A stretch of 64,000 bases of DNA from an uncultured Chloroflexota bacterium (GTDB lineage: Bacteria > Chloroflexota > UBA4733): NCBI GenBank assembly GCA_937967325.1, contig CALBSQ010000235.1, positions 1 through 64,000 on the forward strand, written 5' to 3'. Below, in pieces: positions 53,458-62,346 of this stretch. Below the pieces are notes generated by a model. That model had not been told where the DNA came from. It worked only from the letters and a program-made list of their open reading frames with translations, and ran no database searches. The position numbers and the translations under genes were made by a program. How positions within the stretch are numbered: position 1 is the first letter of the stretch; every line of letters begins with the position of its first letter.

Positions 53458-53985
53458 ATGTGGCTCATCGGACGCCGTACCGCCGATTTGGAAGAGGAAC
53501 AATACAGCGGCGTCGATGCCGATGAGCAGGCGCCCGTTGATGAGACCAATGACCTCCTGACGCTGCTTGATCGTCTGGAACACGAGTTGACCGGCTCAGG
53601 TCGCATACCCATGACCGGCCGGATGCTCGTCGACGAGGAGGCGATCTACGCGACACTCGATCAGATTCGCACGCTCGGCCAGGCCGGCATCCGGCAGGCG
53701 CGGGCGATCGTGCGACACCGCGACCAGATACTGGAGGAATCGCGGCAGGAGGCCGAGCGCATCATTAGTGACGCGGCTGCTCAGGCGCGAGCGCTCACCT
53801 CAGATCAGGGGCTCGCCGAGCGGGCCCAGCGACGCTCGCGAGAGATCCTGGACGATGCGGAGAGGCGCGCCCGAGAGCACGAGGGCGAGGCCGACGACTA
53901 TGCCGGCCAGGTGTTGCTGAAGCTGCGAGAGCATCTCGTCCAGCTACGTTCCACTCTTCAAGAAGGCGAGGTTTCATCCGGGTAG
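53458..53985 (+). CDS. DivIVA-like coiled-coil protein
   Basis: About 175 aa from ATG 53458, with GAGAGG 8 nt upstream. Starts at 53350 and 53440 are less likely. The middle and C-terminal part is a long coiled coil with Arg/Glu/Ala repeats (ILEESRQEAERIISDAAAQA, REILDDAERRAREHE). This resembles DivIVA-family and secretion-related coiled-coil proteins that act at the cell membrane. The N-terminal DivIVA motif is not clear. It lies upstream of the NYN protein, 34 bp away. Confidence 0.6.
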   Translation: MWLIGRRTADLEEEQYSGVDADEQAPVDETNDLLTLLDRLEHELTGSGRIPMTGRMLVDEEAIYATLDQIRTLGQAGIRQARAIVRHRDQILEESRQEAERIISDAAAQARALTSDQGLAERAQRRSREILDDAERRAREHEGEADDYAGQVLLKLREHLVQLRSTLQEGEVSSG

Positions 53986-54019
53986 CGTGGGCCGTCTCAC
54001 CGCTAGGAAAGGCTTTATC

Positions 54020-55264
54020 GTGACTATCCCACCACCCCAGGATGACAACGGCTACGGAAGTGACGTTGCCGATGTAATCGAAGCGCCGGCCGAAGAAGCG
54101 GCGCAGAGCCGTGTAGCGCGGACCCGACGGCGACGCAATCGCCGGCCCAGCGCGCCGGACCAAACAGAGGAGCAAGCGCCCGATTTTGGCGGCGTCGACG
54201 AGATCGCGCCTCAAGGCGCGGCGCCCGACCCCGAAGAGCTTGAGGTAGGGCTGCCAACGCCATCGGAAACGCTCGGCAGGTTTCAGCCCGAGACGGATCG
54301 CCCGGCGAGCGATGCGCTGGCTGAGGAGCAAGCCTCAAACGTTCCGACGCCGAGCATGGGGACGGCGACGGCGATGTCGCCAGCGCGGCTGCCCACACGC
54401 GCGGCGCCGGCTGGTCGTGACCAGCAGTTTCGATCGCGGCAATCCACCGGACCGGCCGCGCCGCCGCTGCGTGTCCAGCCCAGCAGCGCCCGTCCGGCAT
54501 CGCTGCAACAGCATGCCCACCAGCGGCACCAGCGGGCGCAGGCCATGCCGTCAGGGGTTCCCAGCGCGGCGGCACTCGACGACGGCGAGATAGCGCGACC
54601 AGCCCCGGCGCCGCGCCAGGAGCCTTCTGGGGACCTGGCGCTGTTGCTGCGCGGCTTCGAGGAGATCCAGCAGCGCAATACCGATCGCCTCCTCTCGGCA
54701 ATGCGCCAGGCCGGTCTCAACGGCGATGTCGCTCCTGCCCCTCGTGCCCTGAATGTGACGGAGCGGGTTGGCGTGTTCGTGGATGTGCCCAACCTCATCT
54801 ACGCGGCACGCTACCTCAACCGGTGGATCGATTTCGGCAAACTGCTGGATCGTCTCCTTGCCGGCCGGCGCCTCGTTCGCGCTCACGCCTTCAGTCCCAC
54901 CGATCCCGACCCATCGGCGGAGCAGCAGTTCCTGACGCCGGTCAAGAGTCAGGGCTTCCGCCTGACCACCAAGAACTATCGTACCTTTGCCAGCGGCGCC
55001 AAGAAGGCGGATATGGACCTGGATCTGTGCATGGAAGTGGTCCGGCTCGTCGTCGCCAAGGCGCTGGATTGCGTGGTGCTGTGCAGCGGCGACGGCGACT
55101 TCATGCCGCTGGTCGAGTTCTGTTCCGACAACGGGGTCCGGGTGGAGGCGGCGTCCTTTGTGGAAGCCACCTCCGATGAGCTGCGCCAGGCCTGCGATCG
55201 TTTCTACAATCTGTCGGCGATGGACGGCATTCGCCTGTCACGCCCTCTGGGAGGTGTTGGCTAG
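54020..55264 (+). CDS. NYN-domain (LabA/DUF88) protein with disordered N-terminus
   Basis: About 414 aa from GTG 54020, with AGGAAAGG 7 nt upstream; a GTG at 53987 is less supported. Residues 1-240 are Pro/Ala/Glu/Arg-rich and probably disordered. The C-terminal 165 residues form a NYN fold: VGVFVDVPNLIYAARY, KKADMDLDLCMEVV and LCSGDGDFMPLVEFC carry the Asp residues expected for metal-dependent ribonuclease activity (PIN-like). It may act in RNA processing. It is followed by the DUF151 gene on the same strand. Confidence 0.82.
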   Translation: MTIPPPQDDNGYGSDVADVIEAPAEEAAQSRVARTRRRRNRRPSAPDQTEEQAPDFGGVDEIAPQGAAPDPEELEVGLPTPSETLGRFQPETDRPASDALAEEQASNVPTPSMGTATAMSPARLPTRAAPAGRDQQFRSRQSTGPAAPPLRVQPSSARPASLQQHAHQRHQRAQAMPSGVPSAAALDDGEIARPAPAPRQEPSGDLALLLRGFEEIQQRNTDRLLSAMRQAGLNGDVAPAPRALNVTERVGVFVDVPNLIYAARYLNRWIDFGKLLDRLLAGRRLVRAHAFSPTDPDPSAEQQFLTPVKSQGFRLTTKNYRTFASGAKKADMDLDLCMEVVRLVVAKALDCVVLCSGDGDFMPLVEFCSDNGVRVEAASFVEATSDELRQACDRFYNLSAMDGIRLSRPLGGVG

Positions 55265-55354
55265 GCGGAAGCTGGGGAGGATGGCACGGTATACTCACGT
55301 TCGACCGGAATGTACTCGGCGGGACTCTCTGCAGCGAGGAAATGGACGGCAGAC

Positions 55355-55906
55355 ATGATTGAGATGATGGTGGAGAGCGTTCGGGCCAGCTTCGTCACAC
55401 CAGAACGCCTCGTCATGCTGCGTGATCGCACCACCGACCGCTACCTGCCGATCAGCATCGGGCAGCAAGAGGCGTTCTACATCGCCATCGCCCTCCAAAA
55501 AGTCGCCCCGCCACGCCCATTCTCGCCAGACCTGCTGAAGTCGGTGGTGCAGGAGTTGGGCGCCCGCGTGACCCAGGTGGTCGTGACCGATCTGGTAGGC
55601 GAGACCTTCTATGCGCGCATCATCATGGATATGAGCGGCCGGCACGTCGAGGTGGATGCTCGACCGAGCGACGCCATTGCACTGGCCCTGCGCGTCCACG
55701 TCCCCATTTATGTGGAGGAGGCGCTCCTGGCGCGAGCGGGCTACACCCCAGAACCCGAGCGCACCGAGCCGGCCAAGGGTTCCCGCGGCCGCGGCGGCGC
55801 CGAGCGCGAGGTCGAGCAGCAGGTCGACCCGGCCAAGCTCGGCGCCTTTCGGGACTTCATCGCCTCACTGGACGACCTTGACACCCTGGGAAAGCAGGAG
55901 AAGTAG
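55355..55906 (+). CDS. Bifunctional nuclease family (DUF151) protein
   Basis: 183 aa from ATG 55355; the site upstream is weak. The first 135 residues match DUF151: LRDRTTDRYLPISIGQQEA, RPFSPDLLKSVVQELGA and VDARPSDAIALALR. Plant members have RNase and DNase activity; bacterial function is not settled. The tail is charged and low-complexity. Location after the NYN gene suggests an RNA-related neighbourhood. Confidence 0.85.
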   Translation: MIEMMVESVRASFVTPERLVMLRDRTTDRYLPISIGQQEAFYIAIALQKVAPPRPFSPDLLKSVVQELGARVTQVVVTDLVGETFYARIIMDMSGRHVEVDARPSDAIALALRVHVPIYVEEALLARAGYTPEPERTEPAKGSRGRGGAEREVEQQVDPAKLGAFRDFIASLDDLDTLGKQEK

Positions 55907-55958
55907 CGCCGCTTTCCCGGTCTCGAGGCGTGGGTATACTAGGGGGCGTGAGGTGGCC

Positions 55959-56327
55959 ATGTCGTTAGCTGATTTGGTGATTCGCGGTCTGGTGGCCGAT
56001 TACAACGTGGCGTGTGGCGCCTGCGGTACACGTTTCCGTCGTTCCGGTCTGCGCGTCGTCCGGCGAGAAGAGGACGTCTGGCAGATCAGCGCCCGTTGTC
56101 CCAGTTGCAACCTGATGTCGCTGCTGGTCCTGAAGGTGGATGCGTCGGGCTTGGTGTCGGAGATCGAGCTGAGCGCCGACGAGCAGGAGAAGTTCATCGC
56201 CGCCGCCGCCATCGGCGCCGACGATGTCCTCGCCCTGTCGGAGTTCCTGGCCGGCTTTGACGGGGACTTCCGGGCGCTCTTCGGTGCGAGCGCGACCACA
56301 GCCGACGCCGAGCGCCGGCCGGAGTAG
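55959..56327 (+). CDS. Zinc-ribbon hypothetical protein
   Basis: 122 aa from ATG 55959, with GAGG about 6 nt upstream. One CxxC pair (ACGACGTRF) and one ARCPSCNLM pair form a zinc ribbon about 25 residues apart. The C-terminal half is acidic and helical. It is probably co-transcribed with the nuclease-like gene. Family unknown; it may be a small regulator or assembly factor. Confidence 0.7.
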   Translation: MSLADLVIRGLVADYNVACGACGTRFRRSGLRVVRREEDVWQISARCPSCNLMSLLVLKVDASGLVSEIELSADEQEKFIAAAAIGADDVLALSEFLAGFDGDFRALFGASATTADAERRPE

Positions 56328-56352
56328 GGCGCCTCACCTCCTGACCTGAGTC

Positions 56353-56512
56353 AACCTCTCCCCCCGGCCCCTCCCCTGGGAAGGGAGGGGAGCCTCCACG
56401 GCAAGGGTAGTGACCTATCGTGGCAACGACCGTTGGCGCTGCCGCTACGGGCAACCATGGTCACCATCCAAGCTCCCCTCCCTTCCCAGGGGAGGGGCCG
56501 GGGGGAGAGGTT
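56353..56512. repeat. Palindromic element family B, copy 2
   Basis: Arms 56353-56393 and 56472-56512 are perfect 41-bp reverse complements, spacer 78 nt. The arms differ from copy 1 (47196-47359) only near the centre of the arm (CTGGGAAGG in place of CTACGAAGG) and the spacer starts alike (CCTC.ACGGC/AGCG). The two copies are therefore homologous. Confidence 0.9.
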
Positions 56513-56936
56513 CATAGGTGCGTTAATTCATATTAAAGTACCCACGCGCCGCCTTCACCGCGGCCAACGCCCAGCCGGGACTTGCAACAGTCGCTAGGGG
56601 CCGCCGCCCGACTTCGCCGGATACAGCACGTCGCTCGCTGCCTCATCCACTTCTCCTAGGGGCAGGCGAGCAGACGGCCGCGAACCTGCTGGCAATCGCC
56701 ACCGGTTCAGAAACGACTGTAAGCATGCTGCACGTGAGGTCATATTAGATGCGATGTTGGAAGCGCCGCGTCGGGACTGGCACCACCCGGGCCTATTGAC
56801 TTATCGCCACAGTTGGCTATTATTGCTACCAGCGCTGGCATTTTGCGCCAGTGACGCGTCAGTTTGGTGTGCGACGGTGGATCAAGCGCCGAGCAGGCGT
56901 TGTCGAGTCGCACTGTTCGGATGGGAGTGCTGAGCA
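56513..56936. other. Intergenic region, no gene recognised
   Basis: 424 bp upstream of the RDHGV-repeat gene. It is somewhat more AT-rich around 56520-56545 and 56740-56860. It should hold the promoter of the following four-gene run. No repeat or structured RNA is evident. Confidence 0.4.
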
Positions 56937-57689
56937 ATGAGTGAGGAGCGCGTCAAGGTCTTGGAGATGCTGGCCGCTGGTAAAGTATCGACTGTGCAAG
57001 CGAGCCAGTTGCTGGAGGCGCTCGGTGAAACCGGACCCGACGCGCCGGACGGGCAATCCACCCGTCCGACTTCGGGCGAGTCCCACGCTTTCCGTTCGCG
57101 GGCGGTCGGACGCGGACCCTTTGCCAATCTCACCCCCGATGAGCTTATCGAGTTGCGCGATCACGGAGTCAGTGCGGCGTTCGTTCGCGACATGCGTAGC
57201 CTCGGCTTCGACGACCTGATGCCCGATCAACTCATCGAGATCCGCGACCATGGTGTTAGCCCGTCGTACATTCAGGCCCTGCGCAATCTTGGCTGGAACG
57301 CCCTCACCGTGGATCAGTTGATTGAGCTACGAGACCACGGTGTCGATGCGGGATATATTCAGGAGATGCAGCGCCTGGGGCTGACCGACATCGAACAGAT
57401 CATCGAGATGCGAGACCACGGCGTCAACAACTCCTTTGTCCAGGAGCTGCGCGACCTCGGATACAACGACCTGAGCGCCGACGGCTTGCTGGAGCTTCGC
57501 GACCACGGCGTGAGCGCGGACTTCATCCAGGAAATGCGGGGCCTAGGCTTTACCGACCTGACCACGGATCAGCTCGTTGGGCTCCGCGACCATGGTGTCA
57601 GCGCTTCTTTCATCCAAGAGATGCGATCGATCGACGGTAACGTCGATGTGGATGTGGATGTCGACAACGAAGTAGCAATCCCTCGTTGA
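56937..57689 (+). CDS. SHOCT-like protein with six RDHGV repeats
   Basis: 250 aa. The N-terminus (VKVLEMLAAGKVSTVQASQLLEAL) is a SHOCT/YvlB-N-like helical hairpin. After a linker, six copies of a unit of about 27 residues follow, with core E(L/I/M)RDHGV and a partner helix (FVRDMRSLGFDDL, YIQALRNLGWNAL and so on). The end is a V/D-rich string. This repeat is found with SHOCT proteins and anti-sigma-type systems, where it may bind a protein partner. GGAG lies 9 nt upstream of the start. The stop overlaps the next gene's start (TGATG), so both are probably translated together. Confidence 0.8.
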   Translation: MSEERVKVLEMLAAGKVSTVQASQLLEALGETGPDAPDGQSTRPTSGESHAFRSRAVGRGPFANLTPDELIELRDHGVSAAFVRDMRSLGFDDLMPDQLIEIRDHGVSPSYIQALRNLGWNALTVDQLIELRDHGVDAGYIQEMQRLGLTDIEQIIEMRDHGVNNSFVQELRDLGYNDLSADGLLELRDHGVSADFIQEMRGLGFTDLTTDQLVGLRDHGVSASFIQEMRSIDGNVDVDVDVDNEVAIPR

Positions 57690-58048
57690 TGCACCCGCTG
57701 ATCACCCGGGACCCCGTGAGCGGAGGCGAGCTGGTCGTGACTCGGCTGGAATGCCCGAGCAGCGGCGTCGCGATCGAAGGACGCTTCAGCTTGGGCTGGA
57801 TCGGACGCCTCAGCCCGGAACAGCTCGAGTTTGTGGAGCTGCTGGTCCGCAGCCGCGGCAACTTGCAGAAGGTTGCGGCGGAGCTCAGGGTGGCCTACAA
57901 CACTGCCCGCAACCGAATGGACGACATCGTTGTGGCCCTCAGCGTCCCCGCCGACGCGGCGGAAGGCAGGGATCGCTCCGAGATCCTCGACCACCTGTCG
58001 GATGGCACGATCGAGTTCGAGGAAGCGCTGCGCCTGCTGAGAGGATAA
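57689..58048 (+). CDS. DUF2089-like protein with a reduced zinc site
   Basis: 119 aa from ATG 57689. The block LECPSSGVAIEGRFSL and SPEQLEFVELLVRSRGNL with AELRVAYNTARNRMDDI is the DUF2089 pattern (zinc ribbon plus helix-turn-helix-like part). Normal members have four Cys; here only one is left, so zinc binding looks lost. The C-terminal end (DGTIEFEEALRLL) resembles the SHOCT-like helix. It might regulate the adjacent repeat protein. The next gene starts 8 bp after. Confidence 0.8.
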   Translation: MHPLITRDPVSGGELVVTRLECPSSGVAIEGRFSLGWIGRLSPEQLEFVELLVRSRGNLQKVAAELRVAYNTARNRMDDIVVALSVPADAAEGRDRSEILDHLSDGTIEFEEALRLLRG

Positions 58049-58056
58049 CGGGCTGC

Positions 58057-61000
58057 ATGTCTGTAGGAGCGGCTGTCGGCCGGGTCGTCTTGCACGGCGC
58101 ATGGCTGCCGGCAATTCGCGGCTACCCGTCTCGGTTTGCCTTTTGGGGAGAACATGCGCCCCCGTCCGGCTGGTATCCCGATGCGGCAGGAACTTGCAGC
58201 GCTCGCCCGTCGCTGGATTTCCACCCCTATGCCGCCGGGTTTTCGTCGCTGCACGAGGTGATCGCCGGGCTGCTGCCCGCCGGGACCTGGCCGGGAGGCA
58301 CCGCCGGTGGGCCCGATCCGACCGAGATGTGGCAGCTCGTTTGTGCGCTCCCTACCTACCGGGCGGCGCCGCTCCTGTCGCCGTCCGCCCGTGGAGCGGG
58401 CGCAGCGCCGGTCGCCGTTGCCGGCGACGACGTACAGGCGGTCCCATGGACCGTCCCGGCGATTTGTCTCGACGTGGCGCGTGCCGCGCCCCAGCTTATG
58501 TCGATGCCGCAGTCCGACGACGACTGCGTCGCCCTCGCCGACGATCTCCTCTTTTGGATCAGCGCCACCCGCTTCGGGTTGCAGCTCCTGCGTGGCTGCC
58601 ATTTCCTACCCTCGCTGGAGCGGGAGGGCGGCTCCGTGGTCGCTCGCTGGCGACCGCTGTTGACCGGGACAGCCGAACGAGCTTCGCTGCAACGATTGGC
58701 GAGAGCCATGCCGCCGGCCTCCCGCTCGCTCATCTGGCAGTCGGGAATGGCGCCACAACAGTCGGAGCCGGCGCTCTGTAGCTTTTTGGCGTCGCTGGTC
58801 GATTCCGTTGCCCGCTACACGCGCATACCCAGGTCTGGCCTCACCAGCAAGCATGCCAGCGGCGCGGACGCCTGGCTCGACGCTCTCACCGGTAATCCGG
58901 TCGTGCAGGGAAATGCGGCCGACCTCAATGCCCTGTTGGAGAGCTATCGCGCCTGGACCGAGCAAGCCGCGGACAAAAAGCGTGGGGGACGGTTCCGCCT
59001 CTGCCTGCGCCTCGAACCGCCGGCAGATGACAGTCCGGTGCTGGCGGCGCAGACGGAGCGCCCATGGACGCTGCACTACCTTTTGCAATCCGTCGACGAC
59101 CCGAGCCTGCTGATGTCGGCGCCGACGGTCTGGCGATCGACGGCAGGCTCTCATCTGGACGCTCCGGGAACGGCGATTGACCTGGAGGAAGCGTTGCTGG
59201 CAGGCCTGGGGCGGGCGGCTCTGCTTTGCCCGCCGATCGAAGCCAGCCTGCATGCCGCTCTGCCCGCGTGTTGCCGGTTGTCCGGGGCCGAGGCCCTAAC
59301 CTTCCTGCAAGCAACGGCCGCGTCGCTACAGGCCGAGGGCATCGGCGTACACGTGCCGACGGTTTCGGCTCCGCTGGCGCTGCGGATGCGGTTCCTGCCC
59401 GGTGACCTGGACGACAGCGGGGCGCCGCCGACGTTCACCAAGCAGACGCTCATGCGCTTTCACTGGCAGGTCGCACTGGGCGACCAGCTACTGACGCCCG
59501 AGGAGTTTCAAGCCCTGGCCCAGTTGAAAGAGCCTCTGGTGCAGGTGCGCGGCCGCTGGATCGAGCTGCGGCAAGACGACGTGGGGCGAGCCCTGTCCTT
59601 CTTTCGGCAGCAGCCCGCCAGTGGCCAGGTGGCGCCGCTGCAGGCCATTCGGATGGCCCTGTCGCCGCAAACGCTCGACGCGCCGTTCGACGTCGAGGTG
59701 ACCGCGGGCGGTTGGATGGAAGACATACTTGACCGGCTCGGCCCGGCGCAGGAGCGAGCGGCAGTCGAGGAGCCGCCGGGCTTTGTGGGGGTTCTTCGCC
59801 CTTATCAGAAGGTCGGTGTGGCCTGGCTGGCCGCGCTGCGGCAGCACGGCCTGGGCGCCTGCCTCGCGGACGATATGGGGCTGGGCAAGACGATCATGCT
59901 GATTGCCCTGCTGCTACACCAACCGCGGCGTGAGTTGACGGGCGCATCCGCTCCCGCCCTGCTCATCTGCCCGACCTCCGTCGTCGGCAACTGGCAGCAC
60001 GAGCTGGCCCGTTTTGCGCCCTCGCTGCGCGTGCTGGTCCACCACGGAGCCGATCGCAACAAGGAGCAGTTCGCCGAGGCGGCGCAGCAGCACGACGTGG
60101 TCATCAGCACGTACGCGCTCCTCCACCGCGACGAGCCGGCGCTGTCCGCCGTGCAGTGGGGAGACCTGGTGCTCGACGAGGCGCAAAACGTCAAGAATGC
60201 CTCGACACGGACGGCTCGCGTCGCGCAGAGGCTGCGCGCCGAGTGGAAAGCTGCGCTCACCGGCACGCCGGTGGAAAACCGCCTGAGCGAGCTCTGGAGC
60301 ATCTTCCAATGTCTCAACCCCGGCTACCTCGGCTCGGCGGAGGAGTTTAAGCAGCGGCTCTCCGGTCCGATCGAGCGGACTAAAGACGCCGGGGCTACGT
60401 CCCGTCTCAAGGCGCTGGTAAACCCGTTCATCCTGCGACGGCTGAAGACCGATCCCAGCGTGATCCGCGACCTACCCGAAAAGAACGAGATGAAGGTGTT
60501 CTGCTCGCTCACCAAGGAGCAGGCCACGCTCTACCAGGCGACCGTGCAGGATGCCCTTCGGCGCATCGAGGCCGCGACCGGGCTACGGCGGCGTGGTGAG
60601 ATTCTGGCCCTCCTCACCAAGCTCAAGCAGATCTGCGACCACCCCGCCTTGTTCTTGCACGATCACAGCGCCCTGGCGGGTCGCAGCGGCAAGCTCACGC
60701 GCCTGGGCGAGATGCTGGAAGAAGCCGAGGCCGAAGGCGACCACGCCCTCGTCTTCACCCAATACGCCGAGATGGGCGAGCTGCTGAAGCGGCACCTGGA
60801 GCGCAGCTTCGGTCGCGCCGTGCCCTTCTTGCACGGTGGTGTCGTCGCCAAGGAGCGCGACCGCATGGTGGCGCAGTTCCAGGAGCAGGAGGACGGCGCG
60901 CGCATTTTCGTCCTGTCGGTCAAGGCTGGCGGGACCGGCCTCAACCTTACGCGCGCCAACCGGGTCTTCCACTATGACCGTTGGTGGAATCCGGCAGTCG

Positions 61001-61230
61001 AGAATCAGGCGACCGATCGCGCCTTTCGCATCGGCCAGCAGCGCAATGTCCAGGTCCACAAGCTGGTCTGTTCGGGAACGATGGAGGAGACGCTGGATTC
61101 GCTCATCACGCGCAAGCTAGCCCTCTCCGAAGCGATCGTCGGCGCCGGCGAAGCCTGGATCACCGAGATGTCGGCCGATGAGCTGCGCGAGCTCTTCGCC
61201 CTTCGCCAGGAAATGGTGGGGGAGTGGTGA
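58057..61230 (+). CDS. SNF2-family DNA helicase/ATPase
   Basis: 1057 aa from ATG 58057. Residues about 1-560 are an N-terminal region typical of bacterial SNF2 proteins (SNF2-associated domain). The ATPase follows: Walker A DDMGLGKT near 605, LDEAQNVKN (DEAQ box) near 707, GTPVENRL, and helicase C motifs (VKAGGTGLNLTRA, DRAFRIGQ near 990). Such enzymes translocate on DNA and remodel protein-DNA complexes. The following gene encodes a SWIM zinc finger protein, a pair seen together in many bacteria. Confidence 0.92.
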   Translation: MSVGAAVGRVVLHGAWLPAIRGYPSRFAFWGEHAPPSGWYPDAAGTCSARPSLDFHPYAAGFSSLHEVIAGLLPAGTWPGGTAGGPDPTEMWQLVCALPTYRAAPLLSPSARGAGAAPVAVAGDDVQAVPWTVPAICLDVARAAPQLMSMPQSDDDCVALADDLLFWISATRFGLQLLRGCHFLPSLEREGGSVVARWRPLLTGTAERASLQRLARAMPPASRSLIWQSGMAPQQSEPALCSFLASLVDSVARYTRIPRSGLTSKHASGADAWLDALTGNPVVQGNAADLNALLESYRAWTEQAADKKRGGRFRLCLRLEPPADDSPVLAAQTERPWTLHYLLQSVDDPSLLMSAPTVWRSTAGSHLDAPGTAIDLEEALLAGLGRAALLCPPIEASLHAALPACCRLSGAEALTFLQATAASLQAEGIGVHVPTVSAPLALRMRFLPGDLDDSGAPPTFTKQTLMRFHWQVALGDQLLTPEEFQALAQLKEPLVQVRGRWIELRQDDVGRALSFFRQQPASGQVAPLQAIRMALSPQTLDAPFDVEVTAGGWMEDILDRLGPAQERAAVEEPPGFVGVLRPYQKVGVAWLAALRQHGLGACLADDMGLGKTIMLIALLLHQPRRELTGASAPALLICPTSVVGNWQHELARFAPSLRVLVHHGADRNKEQFAEAAQQHDVVISTYALLHRDEPALSAVQWGDLVLDEAQNVKNASTRTARVAQRLRAEWKAALTGTPVENRLSELWSIFQCLNPGYLGSAEEFKQRLSGPIERTKDAGATSRLKALVNPFILRRLKTDPSVIRDLPEKNEMKVFCSLTKEQATLYQATVQDALRRIEAATGLRRRGEILALLTKLKQICDHPALFLHDHSALAGRSGKLTRLGEMLEEAEAEGDHALVFTQYAEMGELLKRHLERSFGRAVPFLHGGVVAKERDRMVAQFQEQEDGARIFVLSVKAGGTGLNLTRANRVFHYDRWWNPAVENQATDRAFRIGQQRNVQVHKLVCSGTMEETLDSLITRKLALSEAIVGAGEAWITEMSADELRELFALRQEMVGEW

Positions 61231-61234
61231 CGAC

Positions 61235-62104
61235 ATGACCGAGCCTAGCTGGTGGGCGCAGCGCTGGATCGCCGCGCTGGAACGGATGGTCGACGCGGAG
61301 CGGCTGCGTCAGGGCCGCTGGCACGCCCGCGCCGGTCGGGTGGTGCAACTGGTGGTGAGCTCGGGCGGGGCGGAGGCCCGTCTGGAGGGCGGCGACGCCA
61401 CTCCCCGGTCGGTCGCCATCCGGCTCCGTGAGCTGACTGCCTCCCAGTGGGAGCAAGTGCTGGAGGAGATGGCCGCTTGGGCCCTCTTCAGCGCCCACCT
61501 GCTCAACAGACACCTGCCGCCGGAGATCGAGGAGGTGTTCGAGACGGCGGGCGCGTCGCTCTTGCCGGCCCCTCGCCGCGACGCGACGTGCCGCTGCACC
61601 TGCAGCGACTCGCGGCACGGTCCTTGCAAACATATCGCCGCGGCCTGGTACGTGCTGGGCGACCGTCTCGACGACGATCCTTTCCTGCTCCTAACAATGC
61701 GTGGCAGAGGCCGCGACCAAGTTCTGGCCGGCCTCCGAGCGCACCGTCGGTCGGCACAGACGAGCCGGCGTCACGACTCCGACACGGACCCGGCGAGGTG
61801 GACGGATTCCACCGTGGCCTTGCAGGCCGCGGCACGCGGGAATGGCCTAGCCAGCGCGGCGTCTCTTCTAAGCTCGGAAACGTCGGTCGATACGTTTTGG
61901 ACGGCGCCGGATGGCACACGCGAGTTCGATCCCGGGGAATCACTTGCTGACGTTGCCGATACGCCGACTGAGGATGCGCAGGCAGTGAAGCGGCTCGAGG
62001 TTCCACCGTTCTGGCGCAGCCGGCTCGACTTTCACGAGGAGATGGAGAAGCGGTATCGGGCGATCGCGGCGAGGGCGGAGTTGTGTTTGGGAGACTCCTC
62101 CTAA
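61235..62104 (+). CDS. SWIM zinc finger protein, partner of SNF2 helicase
   Basis: 289 aa from ATG 61235. The SWIM motif is CRCTCSDSRHGPCKH (CxCx(n)CxH), near residue 120, flanked by the usual helix (IAAAWYVLGDRL). The rest is charged. SWIM domains bind DNA or proteins. It starts 4 bp after the SNF2 stop, so it is the same operon. The C-terminal 80 residues have no clear family. The likely task is to guide the helicase to DNA or another partner. Confidence 0.85.
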   Translation: MTEPSWWAQRWIAALERMVDAERLRQGRWHARAGRVVQLVVSSGGAEARLEGGDATPRSVAIRLRELTASQWEQVLEEMAAWALFSAHLLNRHLPPEIEEVFETAGASLLPAPRRDATCRCTCSDSRHGPCKHIAAAWYVLGDRLDDDPFLLLTMRGRGRDQVLAGLRAHRRSAQTSRRHDSDTDPARWTDSTVALQAAARGNGLASAASLLSSETSVDTFWTAPDGTREFDPGESLADVADTPTEDAQAVKRLEVPPFWRSRLDFHEEMEKRYRAIAARAELCLGDSS

Positions 62105-62172
62105 CCCTCCCCTATTTGGACCGGGCTGACCTGTCCTGCAGTGTGAGGTGGGCGAGGTTGGCTGGTGCGGTG

Positions 62173-62243
62173 GCAGGGGCGTATGCCATACGCCCCTACA
62201 ATTGCCATCGGTGCTTGTAGAGGCGTATGGCATACGCCCCTGC
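62173..62243. repeat. Palindromic element family D
   Basis: Arms 62173-62199 and 62217-62243 are reverse complements with one mismatch; each arm is itself a palindrome around GGGGCGTATG/CATACGCCCC. It lies between convergent genes. I see no second copy in this window. Confidence 0.8.
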
Positions 62244-62346
62244 CTCGCCGTTGGCGCGGCGTCCGCGAACGGCCAACATCCCCAGCAAGGGGGGCCGGGG
62301 GCCTGCTCCCGCACGATCCGACCCGGCCAAGCGGCCGGGCGTCGCC

